In this document: piece by piece, positions 46,975 through 59,405 of the stretch
Layout: every line of letters starts with the position of its first letter
Numbering within the stretch: the first letter of the stretch is position 1
NCBI RefSeq assembly: GCF_030445035.2
Contig: NC_080690.1
Coordinates: 31,522,796 to 31,586,795, forward strand
Direction: 5' to 3'
Length of the DNA stretch: 64,000 nucleotides
Source: Dasypus novemcinctus
Lineage: Eukaryota > Chordata > Mammalia > Cingulata > Dasypodidae
Program-made: the position numbers and the translations under genes
Notes under the pieces: generated by a model
Databases searched by the model: none
What the model saw: the letters and a program-made list of their open reading frames with translations, nothing else
Told to the model about the DNA's origin: nothing

Positions 46975-49900
46975 AAGTTTCTTGAAACCTAAATACATTT
47001 CAAAGGTTTTTGGTTTTGTACATTTTCTTTTTTATGTTTCTTTGTTTCTAGGCACAGTGACAGAATATTTTCTCATTTTATCCACTAACAATCTCTTGGG
47101 TAGAATTACTTAATGTTTTACCTATAAAGACACTGCCATTTAGAGTGGTTAAAATTGTTTTCTCAAGCTTCCACAGCTGATAAGGAGCAATAGGAGGTTA
47201 GGAATTTTCACAAAGAGGGTGGAGAATGAGTAGCAAATTCAAAAGAGTTAGAAAGATAAAAAGAATATTCTAAAGGAAAAAAAATATGAACAAGGCCTTA
47301 AAATATTAAAAGCATTGTATTTTCAAAGAATCCTAAAAGTCTATTATTTCAAAAGGTTGGCATGGAGCAAGACCATTAGATACATGTTCATGGAAAACTG
47401 CTTTGGCAGAATTGTGGGGGATGGTTGGGTGTGGGGGATTCCAGTGGCCCTAGGGCACAATGAAGAAAGCAAAACAAAACAAGGTTATCTCGTATTCTTA
47501 ATTGAGGGTGACCTCTATCCCAGTTTGTCTTGACTATCTTGTTCTGTGCTAGTTGTCTAGGTGTAAGTATAAATAGCACCCCTCTTCTTTTTCAAAAGTG
47601 CCCCTGTTTGAATGATAAATTATAGAATCACCATACTAATTGATACACTAATAGAACATATGGCAAAGTTCACCGTCCTGGAATCTCAAGTTAATTTCAC
47701 CAAACCACCTGTCTTTGTCTCTGATTTAGAGACAGGCATAGTTTGGTGACAAAGATAGCAGTACCTCATAGGAACATATAGAAGTTCAATGCAGAATAAC
47801 TGCTACTGAAAAAAAAAGTCTTGGAAGATTTTGAAGACATTAAAAAGAATGGGGTAGAAATATGGTTTGGCAACTCCCTTCATCAGCCCAAACAAAAGCA
47901 ATATCTAGAGCAATATGCATATTTGAACCCTTGAGAACTACTTTTAAAACAACAGATGTGCTGGGATAAATTTTTTTTTTTTTTAATTCTAGGAGGAATT
48001 TGAGGAATTTGGAGGTGTTTTTAAATTTTTTTATTTTATTACTTCATATATATACAAAATTAGGAAATTCAGAGACGAAAAGATTACCTCTTTGGAATGA
48101 TTTTGTCCTGTTTTTTTCATTTGTTTCATTTTCTGCACTGAAAAAAATTTCCAATATTCATTATTGCTCTTTAAAAAAGAAAAAAAAATCATTTGGATAT
48201 TTAGGAATTTTGTTTTCTCCTCTTAGATTGATATAAATTATAAGGGACATTTCTGGTTTTACCTTGAAAACATCGACCATTGTTACCTTCAAACCAAAAC
48301 TCAAGGGACCAAGACTGAACCAGTTCTCAATCCACTTGATAGCACAATGATGTAATATTATCACTTCCAAAAAAAAAAAGAAAGTGAATAGAGGTAAATG
48401 AGAGTGGAAATTAGGATAAAATATATAGCTCTATTCTAATGCAAGATATTTTTATTTCAGTTAGTGTCACTGCCCATTTGAAACTGCCAAATCTATTCCT
48501 TTTTAATTGAATTTCCATTGTTTTCCAGAATAGGCAAACTAATTGGAGATAAACAACTTATGGTACAATCAGGAAGCAGGGGAAAGAGGCTCAGAATAAA
48601 ATTTGCTATCAGTTAGAGCTGCTTTTACAATCCCCCTATACTTTCTCAGCTGTGCGATTTCAGACAAGCTTATTGTTCACTTTGAATCTCAGTTACTCAT
48701 CTTTGACCTGGGTTTTACTCACTTTGCTTCCTGAACTATTCTGTGTTTTTTAGTCTTTTTCTTGGCTTATCCTAATAAATTCACACTCTCTAGACCCTGA
48801 CCCAAAAACACTTTATATTAACATCTTTACAGTGCAGAAGAGCTCCTGATATTGGCCCATTAGCTTCCAAAATCTGATGAGTGAGAACAGGCATGGCAAA
48901 CATGTTGTTTGGGAAAACATGGCTTTAATACATGTCTTTTTCAGAGACACTGAAGTAAGTTCCAGCGCTCAAGCCTTATGTCCTTATTTCATAGTTTTTA
49001 TCAGGGGATATATGGATGGGTTTTAAAACATCTGAGAACCTCTTGAAAGTGTTTTGAAAATTCTGTGGTTTGTGTTATAAACATGTTTTCTCAGGAGTAG
49101 TACTTGAGGACTACTTTTTAAAATAAAACATAAACCATGAAAACTGTCAATTATGTAATTGGGGATTTAGACAGGATTCTGAATATTGTCCAACGCGAAT
49201 ATAGGCAGGATCTAGTTTTTTTTAATAAAGACTAAAAATGATTAAAATAACCAAATAAAGGCAGCATGATCTACAGGGAGATCAGATTCAACAGCATGTT
49301 CACCATGTACTAGTGCATGTGTCTCCCGAAACTCATGGTCCCCATTTCACCAAGAAGAAAATTAGCCCATTTCTAGTTTGTTTTTCCTTTCACAAATGCT
49401 TTTCCATTTGCTTGGGATGCATAAATGAGGGAGTTAAAGAAAATGGAAATTTTAGCCTTCTTGCTTACAGCATAGTTTATGGACATCAGCAAGCTTCCCT
49501 TAGAAATGCAATGTTTGTGACAATGACTAAAGACACTGTGTTGAAATAGATTCTAAAAAGGACTTATGTGTCTATGAATAAAAATGCGTTTCCTTCCTTA
49601 AAGGGGGAGTGCATTTATTTTAAAAATATATGACATTTTACTAGCTAGCTGGAGCACAGGACTTGTCACTTACAATCTTATTTTACACTAATTAAACTAT
49701 CAGTCTTCTTTCATACTCTAAACAGAAACTGTGCTTGTTCCTGGTAAGTTCTTAATGGGAAGAACTTGAAGTCATTTATCTTTCCCAGAGTCCCCTCCTC
49801 CATATCTAAGCTACTTTCCTATAAATGTCTGAAGATTTTTTGGTAAACCTACATTTAGCAAGATATATAGCAATCTGGCTGACAGCAATTGGGACACATG

Positions 49901-50515
49901 CTATGACAACACCTATAAAGAATGTTGAGAGTCTTTCCATGAGAAGAGCAAGTGCCGTCTTACTGTTTCTAAACCTCAGAAATTAAGATGTAATATTGTC
50001 TGACATTCAAGCATCGAAATTCAACCCAGACTTGTAAAATTTGCTTTCATGTAATTTTTGGTTTTGGTCAATAGCAGAAAGCATTGGCTTAAACTTAGCC
50101 AAGCCCTTCTAGGTCCAAAATTTTATTACTATCTTAACTCTTCCAACTAGATTGCTTAGGGTTCTCCTGGAAAATAATGTCAAGGGAGTCATTTTTCATT
50201 ATGTCCCTAAAAGAAGAGATGTGAGTGTCTTAATCCCAAAGAATCCTACCTTACTTTGAACATCACCAGGAAGTCAGCCAATTTTTTTCCCTGAAAACAG
50301 GAGTAATGAGCCTAACAACTCAAGCATTTGTTATGTAATGTCAGAAAAATGTAATCTCTCCTTCATCTCTCTCTTTCTACTTATATATATATTATATATA
50401 CTATACATTAATATATTTAAATGTCTTTAATAAACACATTTATGCTCAATACTAAATACATTTTTATTCATTTATATATTACTATATCCATCTATCTACC
50501 TACCTAGAGTCTTTA
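46975..50515. other. Mostly unassigned AT-rich DNA
   Basis: A weak MIR may lie at 47085-47205 (plus) and another at 48600-48720 (minus). There are A or T runs at 47970-47984 and 48369-48380, and an AT-repeat stretch at 50385-50420. The plus frames at 47315-47533, 48000-48236 and 49313-49549 have no recognisable family. Confidence 0.35.
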
Positions 50516-50616
50516 CTCTCATTCCAGAGTAGAAGGTCTTTGTAATACATATATCCCAAAAGGACTTGTACCCAAAATATATAATAAACTCTTACTAATT
50601 AGTAGCAAAAACATAT

Positions 50617-51059
50617 GTGTTGGGAATTGAATCATGTCCCCCACAAAGGCATGTTCAGGTCCCGAGTCCTCGTCCTGTGGATGTGAACCCATTTGTAAAT
50701 AAGAGCTTTGAAGATGTGGTTAGTTAAGGTGCCCACAGTGAATGAGGATGGGCTTTAACCCAATAAGGCTGAAGTAGTCCTTATAAGCAAAGGAAATCGG
50801 ACATGGAGGGAAAGAAAACACAGGGAGCAGCCAGACGCTGGAAGTCAGTGGAATCCAGAAGAGAAAAGAGAAGATGCTGATATGTGCATTGCCTTGTGCT
50901 GGAAAAGCCAATGTACCCCAAAGATTGCCAGCCAGCCAGAAGATAAGGACCCCAGGAGGAAGAAAACCTTCTAGCCTCTGAAACTGTGGGTCAATAAATT
51001 CCTGTTGTGAAACCAACCTATTATATGGCGTTTGTTTTAGCATCCAGGAAACTAAATCA
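50617..51059 (+). mobile_element. MaLR (MLT1-like) solo LTR inside L1
   Basis: Starts 'tgtgttgggaattgaatcat' and continues 'gtcccccacaaaggcatgtt', the usual MLT1 opening. It has 'tccttataagcaaaggaaat' in the middle and ends with AATAAATTCC and 'agcatccaggaaactaaatc'. Minus frame 50720-51043 (107 codons) is LTR sequence. Confidence 0.75.
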
Positions 51060-51488
51060 ATATAAAGAGGTACTCAATATCATTTTGTCATCAGGAAATG
51101 CAAATTAAAATTACAATGAAATAGAACTTCACTTACCACAATGGCCAAAATGGAGAAAAATATGAAAAATACAAAGTATTGGCATCCAGAAATTTCATAT
51201 ACATCTGGTGTCAACATAAATTCGCAAACAATTTTGTGGTAACTATTAAGTTGAATATATACATTTTATGACCCAGTAATTCCACGCCTAAGTATAAACC
51301 CAATAAAAATGTGCGAATGTGTTCACCCAAAAACAGCACTACAATGTGCATAGCAACACTGAGCAAAAACTGGAAACACACGAATGTACATTAACATAAG
51401 CACTGTTAAAATTGTGGTATATTCACACAATGAAATAATATGCACCAGTAAGAATGAAACATCAGCAGCCACATGCAAAAAATTTAAG

Positions 51489-51533
51489 GATATATATATA
51501 CACACATATATATACACACACACACATATATAA
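51489..51533. repeat. TA/CA microsatellite
   Basis: Alternating (TA)n and (CA)n units; likely length-variable. Confidence 0.85.
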
Positions 51534-51963
51534 TCAATATAAACAAGCAAATGTAATTTATGCTGCTAGAAATCTGGAAGTCTGGATAGTGGTGATGCTG
51601 CAGTGAAGGCAGAGGGATCCAGGGGTTTATAGAATGCTAGTAATACTCTTTTATTTTTTTATCTCAGTGATAAATACACAGATGTATTCAGTTTGTGCAA
51701 AATTCTGTGAGCTGTAAATTTATAACATGTGCATTTTATGTGTATATTAAACTTAAAGTTAACTATAGTATATTAAAGTTTTTAAAAAATCATTTTTGGC
51801 TTGGTTTACATAAATCATCTGAATACTAGCTTAGATATCTGGCTGGTTATTTATTTCTACTTTGTGAAGACAAAACCATAGGGCTTGCACCAACCCCTCA
51901 CTCCCTCATTCTGAATAATTTTATGCAGGTTTTGAGGGTACTACAGCTAATGATATAAAAATA

Positions 51964-52063
51964 AGGGAGCAGATGTGGCTCAAGTGGTTGAGCACAAGCT
52001 TCCTACATACAAGGTCGGGGTTCAATCCCCGGCCCCAGTACCTAAAAAATCAAAACAAAACTT
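51964..52063 (+). repeat. DAS-SINE, single unit
   Basis: One tRNA-like unit: 'gcagatgtggctcaagtggt' (A box), 'cggggttcaatccccggccc' (B box), then an A/AAC-rich tail. It corresponds to the second half of the dimeric form. Confidence 0.85.
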
Positions 52064-52194
52064 AAGTTTCTAACAAAATTTGTATTATGCATTTTTAAAA
52101 TATACACAATTGGGTCCACCAGGCTACATGCTATCATCTGAACTACTAGAAATTCACTGGTAACACAAGAGAAAACTTCTACAGTTTCCACAGC

Positions 52195-52920
52195 TGCTTT
52201 GGTTAGGCCTGACTCCACAAGTGACCCCTCAGATACCAGTCACAAATTTGAGGGCCCAGGCCACCTTCACTTCTGACCATGTGTCTACGAATTCCTGGGT
52301 TCCCATCCACCCCCCCTCAGATTCATTAAAGTCACTGAAACAACACACAGAACTCACTGAAAGCATTCTATTTATGTTTATACTTTTATTATAGTAAAAC
52401 GATACAAATAAGAAGCTAAAAGAAGAGACACAGAGGGCAAGGTCTGTCAGGGTCTCAAAGGCAAGCTGCCGAGTTCTCTTCACATCTCTTCACATGGAGT
52501 CAAGACACATCATCCTCCCGGCACAGGGATGTAAATTATCAATCGAGGAAGCGCTTTTGAGCTGGAGTATCCTAAATTTATAGGGGTTCCATTAAGTAAG
52601 CATGATTGATAGAATTAGTGTGCATGTGGTTGAAGTCAATCTGCAGTCCTTCTCCCCTCCCAGAGGTGGGTGGGCTGATAGGACAGTGCTTAAAGCACCA
52701 GTCAACTAAGCAGCTGACTGGTCTTTCTGGTTGGTCAGGCCCCCTCCTAAGACTACACGTGTGGCTACCTCCACCCTATCTCATTAGCATGTGAACTATT
52801 AGGTGACTTCCTGGATCCACCATGAAGAACAAAGGACACTTCTACCACAGGAGATTTCGAAGATGCAGAGACTGCTTCTGTAGAAACTGGGGACAAAGAC
52901 CCAACAAACTGTTCAGTAAA
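52195..52920 (-). mobile_element. Possible LTR, minus strand
   Basis: GC content rises here. The minus strand has AATAAAAG (plus 'cttttatta', near 52386) in an LTR-like position, and 'aacacacagaactcactgaa' precedes it on the plus strand as in several old LTRs. No defined ends. Frames at 52229-52483 and 52606-52794 are not gene-like. Confidence 0.4.
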
Positions 52921-52924
52921 GCAT

Positions 52925-53155
52925 AATAGCAAGTATTATAATAGTGGAAGTTTTGGTGTCAGAGAAAACTGGTTTTGAATTTGAGTTCTGCCAACAATGC
53001 ATGTTAGGATATTGTGGAAAATTATTCAACGTCTCTGAGCTCAGTATCCCCATCTCTAAAATGTGAATAATTATCTACTCAAAGAGCATGCTCTGAGTAT
53101 TAAATGAGATAATATTGTAAAAGGCTTAGTCAAGGACCTAGTTTTTACTGGAAAG
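52925..53155 (-). repeat. MIR SINE, minus strand
   Basis: Reversed MIR: 'actggttttgaatttgagtt', 'gaaaattattcaacgtctct', 'tatccccatctctaaaatgt', 'aatgagataatattgtaaaa'. Good order. Confidence 0.8.
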
Positions 53156-53435
53156 CTCAAAAATTGTAGATGTTTTTTGCCCTTAAATTATTATGTTTAT
53201 ACTATATATGTCATTTAAGTATCTTGTCCAACCACTCATGTTAAAATAAGGAAATAGTAGAATAAGGAAAATAGTAATCACACACATACACATATGTACA
53301 TACATATATGAGTTGGTGTATTCCTTCATTTACTTATTTGACACATTTTATTGATATCTACTATGTTTTGAGCACTGTTCTGGGAGCTGTGGATATATCT
53401 ATGAATCAAGTAGACGTGGTCCTGCTCACATGTAT

Positions 53436-53645
53436 ATTTATTTTTCCCCCTCCCCCTCGGCTTGCGCAGGCACTCACACAGGCATTCGGCTCACCACATG
53501 GGCATGCAGGCTCACTGTGCAGGCACACTGGCTTGCTGCACAGGCACACTTTCTCTTCTTTTTCACTAGGAGGCCCCAGGGATCAAGCCCAGCTCCTCCC
53601 ACATGGTTGGCAGAGGCCATATCACTTGAGCCACATCCACTTCCC
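53436..53645 (-). repeat. DAS-SINE, long-form variant, minus strand
   Basis: The flanking 9-mer CACATGTAT is present at 53427-53435 and 53646-53654. Reversed, it begins 'gggaagtggatgtggctcaa', has a decayed B box in 'gggcttgatccctggg', and then a body made of short 'tgcctgtgcagcaagccag'-like repeats not seen in the other copies, with the AAATAAAT tail. Plus frames over it are reversed SINE. Confidence 0.8.
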
Positions 53646-53654
53646 CACATGTAT

Positions 53655-53890
53655 CTTTAAATCTCGGTATGTTTGTGCAGAAAACTGTGATTCTTGTAAT
53701 ATAAAGCATGCTTCATGTAACAAAAGCAACCACTGAGGAAATACTGTTATAGATTGGACCATAAGCCCATTCCAACCAGAACTACGTTTAAAGAACTCAT
53801 ATACCTCTATGGACTTAGGACTCAGTCTCTGGCCCTGAAATGGCATAAAATGTAAGGATTTAACTGTTAGACTTAACTAGTATAGTATTT
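53655..53890. other. Unassigned DNA
   Basis: No repeat or gene recognised. Confidence 0.4.
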
Positions 53891-55675
53891 GATTGATAGT
53901 AAATTTATATATTGTAATATTTCCATTTTTAATCAATTTTATTGAAAAATATTTATAAACCATAAAATCCATCTAAAGTGTACAATCAGTTGCATCTTGT
54001 CTAATCGTAGAATTGTGCATTCATCACTTCAATCAATTATTAGAGCATTTTCCTTATGCCAAAAAAAGAAAAGAAAGAAGAAAACAACAACAAAAAACAA
54101 AAACAATTAACCAAACAAACCTAACAAAACCCTATCCTTAGTAGCCACTTCACAATCTCTCTATACTTCTGCCAACAACTGCTAATCTATTTCCATCTCT
54201 ATAATTTATTATTATTTACATTTTGTATGGACAAAATCTAACAATACGTAGTATTTTTTGTCTAGTTTCTTTCATTTGGCATAATTTCTTTTTTACAATT
54301 GATGGAAGGTTATTAAAATATTATGTTACATTACTGTGCATAGTTTGCTTTGGTTGTATTTTTGCCCAGATATCACTCTGATATTAACATATTGTAACAT
54401 TAACATACATTTGTTCTATTTCAGAGAAAAACATTTTTATATATGCATAATTAACCACGCTTTTTTTCAAAAGAGGATTCGCTATGCTATACAGTCCCAT
54501 CTTTCATTTTTTAGCTTTCCTTCTAGTGATTTACATGACCATAGACTTTCCCCTTCAACCACTATCATACCCATAAATTAGCGCTGCTTATTATAAACAT
54601 TGTGATATACTTTGCCCATTTCTATTCATTTACAAACAACCATTTAACCAATTCTGCACAGCTAAAAGCTCAGCTTTCCATACTCTAACCTCATTATATT
54701 TTCAGGTTACTTATATTCTAGCTATTAACTCCATGAGTTTGCTCATTATATTTAGTTCATGATAGCACAATCATACAATACTGATCTTTTTGTGCCTGGC
54801 TTCCTTCACTAAACATAATGTCCTCTGTGTTCATCCATGTTGTCAATTGCTTCACAATTTCATTTCTTCTTACAGATGAATGATATTCTGTTGTGTATAT
54901 ATATCACAATTTATCTATTCAGCAGTCTATAAACATCTGGGTTGTTTCCACCTTTGGACAATTTTGAGTAATGCCACTGCAAACATCATTGTGCATGTGT
55001 CTGTACGTATCCCTGCTCTCAGTTCTTCTGGGTATATACCTAGTAGTGGTATTACCAGGTCACATGGCAGATCTATATCTAACTTCCTTAGGAAATACCA
55101 CACAGAATTCCACAGGAGCTATACCATACTACATCCCCACTATCAATGAATAAGTGTTACTATCTCTCCACATCCTCTCCATCACTTGTAGTTTTCTGTT
55201 TTGTTTTTTTTAATGGCCATTCTAGTAGGTGTGAAATGATATCTCATTGTAGCTTTGATTTGCATTTCTCCAATAGCTAGTGAGGTTGAACATTATTTCA
55301 TGCATGGGTGTTTTTTTTTTTTTAGCCATTTGTATTTCTTCTTTAAAAAATGTCTATTCAGGTCTTCTGCCCATTTTTCAGTCAGTCATTTGTCCTTCTG
55401 TTGTTGAAATGTAGTATATATCATGGATATTAAACCCTTGTCAGATGTATGATTTCCAAATATTTTCTTCCATTGAGTAAGTTGACATTTTTAATCTCTT
55501 CACAAAGTCCTTTGAGGTACAAAATTATTTAATTTTGAGGATGCCTCATTAAACTCTTCTTTCTTTCATAGCCTGTGTTTTGTGTGTAAGGTTTAAGAGA
55601 CTCCCATGCAACATACGATCTTAAAGATGTTTCCATACATTATCTACCAGGACCTTAATGGCCCTGGCTTTTTTT

Positions 55676-55769
55676 ACTTTCTTTCTTTCTTTTTAGGATA
55701 CCAAGGATTGAACCCAGGACTTCATGTATGGGAAACAGGTACTCAGCCACTTGAGCTACAGCTGCTCTG
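55676..55769 (-). repeat. DAS-SINE unit in L1, minus strand
   Basis: Reversed: 'agagcagctgtagctcaagt' as A box region and 'cctgggttcaatccttgg' as B box, then a T/C-rich (plus) tail. Flanks 'ggccctggcttttt' and 'ggtcctggctttta' mark the target duplication. Confidence 0.85.
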
Positions 55770-56226
55770 GTCCTGGCTTTTATGTTTAGGTTCTTTGATC
55801 CATCTTCACTTGATTTTTCTATAGAAAGTGAGATAGGGGTCCTCTTCCTTTACTTTGATTATGGATATCCAATTCTCCCAACTCCATTTGTTGAAAAGAC
55901 TGTTTTGTCCCAATAAAGTGGACTTGTAAGGCTTATGAAAAATCAGTTAGCCATAGAGGTGAGGGTCTATTTCTGAATTCTCAACTCAATTCCATTGATA
56001 AATGTGTCTATCTTGGTGCAATATCCTGCTGTTTTGACCACTGAAGCTTTGTAGTTCACTTCATGTTCAGGAAGCAAGAGTTCTCTGACTTTACTCTTCT
56101 TTTTTAGGTTGCTTTTGGCTATTCTGGGTCCATTTCCTCTCCAAATAAATTTGGCAAATAACTTCTATTTCTGTGAAGTGGGCTTTAGGAATTTCGAATG
56201 GAATTGCTTTGAATTGAAAATCTATT

Positions 56227-56442
56227 TGGGGGAGGAGATATAGCTATAGTGGTTAAGCGTCTGCTTCCCAAGTATCAAGTCTCAAGTTCAATCCCCAGTT
56301 CCTCTTAAAAACAAAACAAAGCAAACAAACAAACAAATGAAAACTCTAATTCTCATTGAGGAGTAGATACAGCGCAGTGGTTAAGCACCTGCTTCTCATG
56401 TATGAGATCCAGGGTTCAATCCCCAGTACATCCTAAAAAAAT
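56227..56442 (+). repeat. DAS-SINE, dimeric, in L1
   Basis: Two units: 'atatagctatagtggttaag' with 'ctcaagttcaatccccag', and 'gatacagcgcagtggttaag' with 'ccagggttcaatccccag', joined by an AAAC-rich linker and ending in an A tail. The flanks (AAAATCTATTTG and AAAATCAGTTTG) fit a decayed target duplication. Confidence 0.85.
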
Positions 56443-56764
56443 CAGTTTGAGTATAATGGACATCTTCATGATATTTAGTCTTCCCATCCATGAACACAAT
56501 ATGTCCTGCCATTTGTTTAAGTCTTCTTGATTTCTTTTTGCAGTGTTTTGTGGTTTTCTGAATATAGGTACATTATATCCCTGGTTAAAGTAGTTCCTGT
56601 ATATTTGAGGTCTTTATTACTATGGTAAATGGAATTTTTTTCTTGATTTCCTCCTCAGATTGTTCATTCCTAGTATATAGAAATACTACTGATTTTTTGC
56701 ATGATGATCTTGTACTCCTGCCACTTTACAGAACTCATTTATTAGCTCTATTACCTTTGTCATA

Positions 56765-57036
56765 GGTAAAAACTCTGCAAATGATAGGAATAGAAGAAAG
56801 CTCCTCAATCTGATAAAAGGCATATAAGAAAAACCCTCAGCCAACATTGTACTCAATGGGGAAAGGTTGAAAGCTTTCCTTCTAAGATCGGAGACAAGAC
56901 AAGGATGCCCACTATCACCACTGTTATTCAACATTGTGCTAAAAGTTCTAGCTAGCTCAATTAGGTAAGAAAAAGAAATGAAAGACATCCAAATTGAAAA
57001 AAAGGAAGTAAACCTCTCACTATTCACAGATGACAT
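56765..57036 (+). pseudogene. Inverted L1 ORF2 reverse-transcriptase fragment
   Basis: This 272-bp piece reads in plus sense while the surrounding L1 reads minus. It encodes the RT segment around 'agacaaggatgcccactatc' and the catalytic block 'cacagatgacatg' (F-T-D-D-M). In an intact L1 this piece falls just before the 'agagctaataaatgag' block, which lies directly to its left on the minus strand, so position is kept and orientation flipped. Confidence 0.75.
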
Positions 57037-58569
57037 GACATCTTTACCTTATAACATTTTTGCATTTAAAGTCTGTTTTGTCTGATATTAGTATTGCTAT
57101 CTTTGCTTTTTTTTTTTTTTTTTTTTGGTTACTGTTTGTGTGAAATATCTTTTTTCAACCTTTCACTTTCAGCCTATTTGTATTCTTGGATCTAAGGTGA
57201 AGGCTCTTGCAGACAGCATATGAATGACTCATGTTTTGTTTTGTTTTTAATCTACTCTGTCAGCCTGTACCTTTTGATTAGGGAGTTTAATCCACTAACA
57301 TTCAATGTTATTATGGTAAAGGCATTAGTTACTTCAACCATTTTGTCCCTTGACTTTCATATGTGATATATTGTTTTTTCTCTGTCTTTTTGCCCTTTTG
57401 GTTACTCTAATAATCTTCACTTCCACATTCTCCTCCAAGTTCCTCTCTCCTGTCTTTTCATTTTGGGCTGCAGAACTTCCTTTAGTGTTTCCTGCAAAGA
57501 TGAACTCTTGATTACCTACTCTTTTAGTTTTTGTTTATCTGTGAATATTTAAGCTCACTTTCATATTTGAAGGGCAGTTTTGCTGGATAAAGAATTCTTG
57601 GCTGGCAGTTTTTCTCTTTCAGTTTCTTCATTTTATCATACTACTGTATTGTTCCTGCCAGGGTTTCTGAAGAAAAATTTACAATAAGTCTTATTCATCC
57701 CTTGTATGTGATGTTTCCCTTCTCCCTTACTACATTCAGAATTTTCTCTTTATCTTTGGCTTTTGACAGTCAGAATACTATGTGTCTTGGAGTAGTTCTA
57801 TTTGGATTTACTAATTGGAGTCCACTGTGCCTCTTGAATATGCATATTCATGTCTTTCATGAGAATTGGGAAATTTGAGTATTTCCTCAAATACTCTTTC
57901 AGTAACTTTTCCCTTCTCTTCTCCTTCTGGGACTCCCATGACATGTATGTTGTTATGCTTCATGCTATCATTCTACTTTTTGAGCCCCAGTTCAATTTTT
58001 TTTCATTCTTTTCTTTCTCTGTTCCTCTCTTTTTTCAGTTTCAGTTGTTCTGTCTTGTATACAGCTGATTCTTTCTTCTCTGATTTTAAATCTGCTGTGT
58101 ATGCCTCTAGCATATTTTTAATCTCACTTATTGTAAACTTCACTCCCATAAGTTATTATTTTTCTACTCCAATTTTTAAGTGTTTCTTTGTGTTCACCTA
58201 GTGTCTTTTCAATATCTTTTATCTTGTAGACATGTTGTCCTTCAACTCCTTGATTTGATTTAGGAGATTTGTATGAAAATCACTTATTGGTTTCACATTC
58301 TGTGTCTTGACTGGAGTTTTGATTCTTTCTTTTGCCTGAGCCATAACTTCTTTTTTCTTAATATGGCGTGTAATGTTCTTTTTGATGTCTATGAGTTAAC
58401 ACTGATGGTCAGTTTCTCACATTTGTCTGGAGATTTAGTGTTGCATGTGTGTGTGTTACTGCTGTTCTTTGATTCTTGGTTCAACTTGTCTTTGGGATGG
58501 CCCCTGTTTAAATGCTCAAACCAGGGCCATGGACCCAGTAATGGGGTGCAGTTTAGTTTCTAGGGGCCT

Positions 58570-58590
58570 TGATGGCGGGGGGGGGGGGTG
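58570..58590. repeat. Poly(G) run
   Basis: A run of about 11 to 13 G in the L1 5' part, likely unstable in length and prone to sequencing error. Confidence 0.7.
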
Positions 58591-59405
58591 GTTAGTAAAG
58601 GTACCAAAAAGCCTCTTTAATTCATTTACTATTTGCTTCTTTGCATGTACTTTCTGGTCTGCCCGCAGATGGTGCTCTTTGACAGATCTCTCTGCTCAAA
58701 CCCTGGTGTAGATGTGTTCCCTGAAACCCCATCTGGGCAGGTGGTGCAGAATCAATATCTCTGAGAATTTCCCCTCAGGACAGGCTATTCAGAGCCAAGC
58801 TTCAGAAATCAAACTTACTCAGAAGCTGCTCTTCTGCCTTGGCTGGCTGCACCATCTGTTTTCACAGGGAGAAGTCAAATTTCCACTCAGCAACCAGACC
58901 AGGTCAGTAAGGAGGGTGTTTGAGAAGGCAGTTTCTCTTTAGTTCCCTGCCAGGTCCCAGAGAAAGCTATGCTGCAGCCCCACCTGGCCTGGAGGGGGCA
59001 ACCTGTGGGATGCCACAGACCAAGTTTGCTGTCCAAAAGCCAGATTGGCCACACGCTGAGTCCCTCCCACTTCCCTTTCCTGGGGAAGTGGACCCCTGTG
59101 ACCTTCTAGTCCATGACCACCAGCTAGGGACCAGAGGACCAACTGCTGTCTGCTTCGAGGCAGGGGAAGGAGAGGTATGGGCATCAGCAGCTGTGGTGGC
59201 AGCTTTAGTCATGGATCTTCCCTGCGGAGTCTCCTTTTCTTTGCCCCTCTCTCTTCCAGGTGGTGCCCAGCCTTCCCCTAGTGTCCTAAGCCCTAGAACA
59301 TTTTTTGGGACAGTTTCTGCCTGTCCTCTAGCTGTTTTTCTGGGAAAGAAGTAAGTCTAGTGCTTCTTAATCTTCCATCTTCCCAGAAGTATTGTTAGTA
59401 AATTT

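Larger units (their letters stand above)
50520..51785 (+). mobile_element. L1 3' part, sense, split by an LTR
   Basis: The left piece (50520-50616, 'atatcccaaaaggacttgta') is followed after the LTR by 'atcaggaaatgcaaattaaa', 'cttaccacaatggccaaaat', 'atgacccagtaattccacgc' and 'aactggaaacacacgaatgt', the standard order of the L1 ORF2 end and 3' region. Highly decayed. A TA/CA microsatellite lies at 51489-51533. Confidence 0.75.
53907..59390 (-). pseudogene. L1 retrotransposon, full-length insertion, rearranged
   Basis: The target duplication is ATTG(A/T)TAGTAAATTT at 53892-53906 and 59391-59405 (14 of 15 match). On the minus strand it starts at 59390 with 'acttctgggaagatggaaga', an L1 5' UTR opening. 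GC-rich 5' UTR follows to about 58450, then T-rich (plus strand) ORF1-side sequence, then endonuclease part ending at about 57040. The 3' half lies at 53907-56764. An inverted ORF2 piece sits between (56765-57036) and about 1 kb of endonuclease-to-RT sequence is missing. Two SINEs are inserted (55676-55769 and 56227-56442). All reading frames are broken. Confidence 0.85.

Noticed and set aside
53308..53736. 142-codon plus frame
   Set aside because: Half of it is a reversed DAS-SINE; the frame crosses the target duplication on both sides.
58920..59354. 144-codon plus frame in GC-rich DNA
   Set aside because: It lies antisense within the 5' UTR of the minus-strand L1; no domain or codon pattern supports a gene.
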